Source of the DNA: Rubrivirga sp.
GTDB taxonomy: Bacteria; Bacteroidota; Rhodothermia; Rhodothermales; Rubricoccaceae
DNA: 10,016 nucleotides
Assembly: GCA_012269805.1 (NCBI GenBank)
Contig: JAAXJP010000400.1
Coordinates: 1-10,016, forward strand
Direction of reading: 5' to 3'
Position 1 is the first letter of the stretch; each line of letters begins with the position of its first letter. Below are positions 8,351 through 10,016 of the stretch, piece after piece. A program made the position numbers and the translations under genes. Below the pieces are notes generated by a model. It had not been told where the DNA came from, did no database searches, and saw only the letters and a list, made by a program, of their open reading frames with translations.

Positions 8351-9275
8351 GGTTGGCCTCGCGCGCGGCGAGGGCCGCGAGCGGGACCTCGTCGGTCGAG
8401 ATCACGTCGGCGCCCGCCGCCAGAATCGCGTCGTACGGGTCCGGAGACGAGGCGGCGCTCGCTGCGGCGTCGATGGCGCCAAACGCGCCGGCCTGCGCCC
8501 GGATGCCGGCCGCGTGGAGCCGGTCGACCACGCCCGGGGCGGGCACGCCGACGCCGGTCCAGGCGATCACCCGGCCCGCGTCCACGGGTGAGGCCAGGAG
8601 GGCGGAGACATCGGCGGGCGTCTCGGCGGTCGCGGAGACGACGAGGTCCGGGGCGAGCGCGAACAGTCGCTCGTGGTCGGCCAGCGAGTACGTGATGACG
8701 GCGACGCGGTCGGCCGCGTCGTGCCGTCGGATGGCGGCGACGAGCTCCTCGTAGGGCACGTCGGGCTTGACGTCGAGCAGGAGGACGGCCCGGCCATCGG
8801 CCCAGGCGAAGGCCTCGGCGAGCGTCGGCACGCGGAACGTGGTGACGAGCGAGTCCTCGGTGACGAGGCGAAGCCGGCGGATCTGCGCGAACGTCGTCTG
8901 ATCGACCCGGCCCGTGCCGGTCGTCGTCCGGTCGAGCGTCTCGTCGTGCATGAGGACGAGGACGCCGTCGGCGGTCCGCCGGACGTCGGTCTCGATGAGG
9001 GCCGGCGCGTGGTTCAGGGCGTACTCGAACGTCTCGATCGCGTTCTCGGGGAGCGCCCGCTGCGGCCCGCCCCGGTGGGCCGAGACGAGGACGGGCGCCG
9101 ACGGCGTCCACCGGAGCGCCGAGGCGAGCGTGGCGGCCGAGTCGTAGTCGCGGTAGTGGACCGACGAGACCGGCGTGCGGACGCGGTCGGCCGGCCGCTC
9201 CTCGAGCCCGAGAGGGCGCGGCGACCCGCACGCGCTGACGAGGAGCGCGAGCAGGAGAAGGGCGGCCCGGTTCAC
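8340..9275 (-). CDS. Glycerophosphodiester phosphodiesterase family lipoprotein
   Basis: Predicted secreted, lipid-anchored enzyme that hydrolyses glycerophosphodiesters to an alcohol and glycerol-3-phosphate. The 311-residue product starts with GTG at 9275 and a short hydrophobic signal, ALLLLALLVSAC, with a lipobox cysteine at 16. The GDPD TIM-barrel begins at about 62. It shows SAHRGG with the catalytic His67/Arg68, PENAIETF (76-83), metal ligands in IETDVRR (Glu95, Asp97), VLMHDETLDRTTTG (107-120) with the second catalytic His110, LLDVK (Lys170) and the C-terminal ADVISTDEVP. The start overlaps the upstream sufE-like stop by 4 bases (GTGA), implying translational coupling. The C-terminal codons overlap the nuclease gene by 11 bases (stops at 8340-8342 and 8348-8350). 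Confidence 0.92.
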   Translation of the reverse strand: MNRAALLLLALLVSACGSPRPLGLEERPADRVRTPVSSVHYRDYDSAATLASALRWTPSAPVLVSAHRGGPQRALPENAIETFEYALNHAPALIETDVRRTADGVLVLMHDETLDRTTTGTGRVDQTTFAQIRRLRLVTEDSLVTTFRVPTLAEAFAWADGRAVLLLDVKPDVPYEELVAAIRRHDAADRVAVITYSLADHERLFALAPDLVVSATAETPADVSALLASPVDAGRVIAWTGVGVPAPGVVDRLHAAGIRAQAGAFGAIDAAASAASSPDPYDAILAAGADVISTDEVPLAALAAREANLTR

Positions 9276-9709
9276 GAGTTCGCGGCCTCGGCGACGCCGT
9301 GCTTCAGCCGGGCGAGGACGCCCGCGAACCCCCGCTGACGCTGGGGCCCGAGGAGCTGGGAGACGCCGAGCCGGCGGAGGAGGTCGTCCGGGATCGCCGC
9401 GACCTCGTCGGGCGTCGCCCCGTCGTAGGCCTCGATGAGGATGCCGACGAGCGCCCGTTGCGTCGGCGCGTGGCCCGGGATGTCGGCGTGGAGCCGGACG
9501 ACCTGAGCGCCGTCCGCCTCGGTGACCTCGGGGAAAAAGTAGACCTCCGCCTGGCACTCGTGGACGCGGCCGAGACCGGCGTCGCGCGCGGCCTGGTAGC
9601 GCTCGGGCAGCGGCGGAAACTGGCGGGCGTGCTCGAGGAGCAGCTCGACCTGCATCTCGCGCGGCACCGACGCCAGCTCGTCGGCGATTTCCTGGAGGCG
9701 GGCGTTCAT
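9272..9709 (-). CDS. sufE: SufE-like cysteine desulfurase sulfur acceptor
   Basis: A 145-residue protein of the SufE/CsdE fold, which takes persulfide sulfur from a cysteine desulfurase (SufS type) and passes it to the Fe-S scaffold. The N-terminus MNARLQEIADELASVPREMQ matches the family's first helix. The sole cysteine, Cys52, sits in RVHECQAEVYF, at the place of the usual V-x-G-C-Q-S motif, with Glu in place of Gly and Ala in place of Ser. The C-terminal half has PTQRALVGILIEAYDGATPDE-like helices and LGVSQLLGPQRQRGFAGVL (114-132), typical of SufE. The start ATG is at 9709, 20 bases after the upstream rhodanese stop, and the stop overlaps the phosphodiesterase start. No sufS or sufBCD is in the window. 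The neighbouring rhodanese suggests a sulfur-relay pairing. Confidence 0.9.
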   Translation of the reverse strand: MNARLQEIADELASVPREMQVELLLEHARQFPPLPERYQAARDAGLGRVHECQAEVYFFPEVTEADGAQVVRLHADIPGHAPTQRALVGILIEAYDGATPDEVAAIPDDLLRRLGVSQLLGPQRQRGFAGVLARLKHGVAEAANS

Positions 9710-9729
9710 CGTACGTCGCGGTCGTCGCG

Positions 9730-10016
9730 CTAGTCGTCGAGGTCGCCGTCGTCGTCGGGCTCGCCCTTCTCGACGGGCACGCCGACGAGGTTGCCCCACT
9801 CCGTCCACGAGCCGTCGTAGTTGCGGACGTCCTTGAAGCCCAGGAGGTACTTCAAGACGAACCACGTGTGGCTGGAGCGCTCGCCGATGCGGCAGTACGC
9901 GATCGTCTCGGCCTTCGGGTCGAGGTCCTGCTCCTCGAGATAGATCGCCTCGAGGTCCTCCCGGCTCTTGAACGTCCCGTCCGAGTTGGCGGCCCGGCTC
10001 CAGGGCACGTTCGAGG
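9730..10016 (-). CDS. Thiosulfate sulfurtransferase (rhodanese), C-terminal part
   Basis: The C-terminal catalytic rhodanese domain of a thiosulfate or mercaptopyruvate sulfurtransferase. It transfers a sulfane sulfur through an active-site persulfide. The visible 94 or so residues include [14 protein letters not shown], then the active-site loop [15 protein letters not shown] with the catalytic Cys, and [13 protein letters not shown], the typical second-domain ending. The CRIGERSS loop is like that of actinobacterial CysA/SseA-type enzymes and favours thiosulfate as donor (family knowledge). It ends in an acidic tail, DDDGDLDD. The frame enters from beyond the right edge. The GTG at 10008 is internal (Val in NVPW), so the start is not in the window. 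It is the first visible gene of the operon with the sufE-like gene. Confidence 0.93.
   Translation of the reverse strand, partial: SNVPWSRAANSDGTFKSREDLEAIYLEEQDLDPKAETIAYCRIGERSSHTWFVLKYLLGFKDVRNYDGSWTEWGNLVGVPVEKGEPDDDGDLDD

Noticed and set aside
9710..9865. Extended SufE start at 9865
   Set aside because: The added residues are antisense or out-of-frame to the rhodanese gene. The conserved SufE start is the ATG at 9709.

Overview
The window is about 70% G+C and gives a run of chromosomal bacterial genes. The protein-level look (UvrB, SufE, an actinobacterial-style rhodanese, a lipoprotein GDPD), GC-rich codons, and weak or absent Shine-Dalgarno sequences would suit a high-GC Bacteroidota/Rhodothermota lineage (Rubricoccaceae- or Rhodothermales-like). 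That assignment is inference and cannot be settled without a database search.

Layout. Bases 1-150 are almost pure C/G and look like a bad contig end. They run into the 3' end of a minus-strand, plant-type (heme-less) sulfite oxidase (2-1201). Upstream of it on the same strand is uvrB (1291-3375), the excision-repair helicase. A 227-base gap follows, with a small 15-bp tandem repeat and a 9-bp hairpin. Next is the 3' part of a pectinacetylesterase-like hydrolase (3603-about 4292, minus), whose 5' part is missing.

The most interesting block is 4341-8350. It holds an EVE-domain/McrB-type AAA+ ATPase (4341-6074, plus) and a DUF2357/PD-(D/E)XK nuclease of the McrC-partner type (6752-8350, plus). 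Together these are a two-component, type IV-like, modification-dependent restriction system. The pair is split by a GNAT acetyltransferase gene on the opposite strand (6114-6719). The GNAT gene converges on the ATPase gene across a strong bidirectional hairpin (6071-6107) and diverges from the nuclease gene with only 32 bases between the starts. The left edge of the block meets the truncated hydrolase. At the right edge the nuclease stop overlaps the stop of a convergent gene by 11 bases. The block therefore looks like an inserted defence cassette.

The right side is a tight minus-strand operon. It reads, in transcription order, thiosulfate sulfurtransferase (rhodanese; continues past the right end), SufE-like sulfur acceptor (9272-9709), and lipoprotein glycerophosphodiester phosphodiesterase (8340-9275). 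SufE and the phosphodiesterase overlap by 4 bases (GTGA). The rhodanese and SufE plausibly cooperate in sulfur transfer. The phosphodiesterase is linked only by position.
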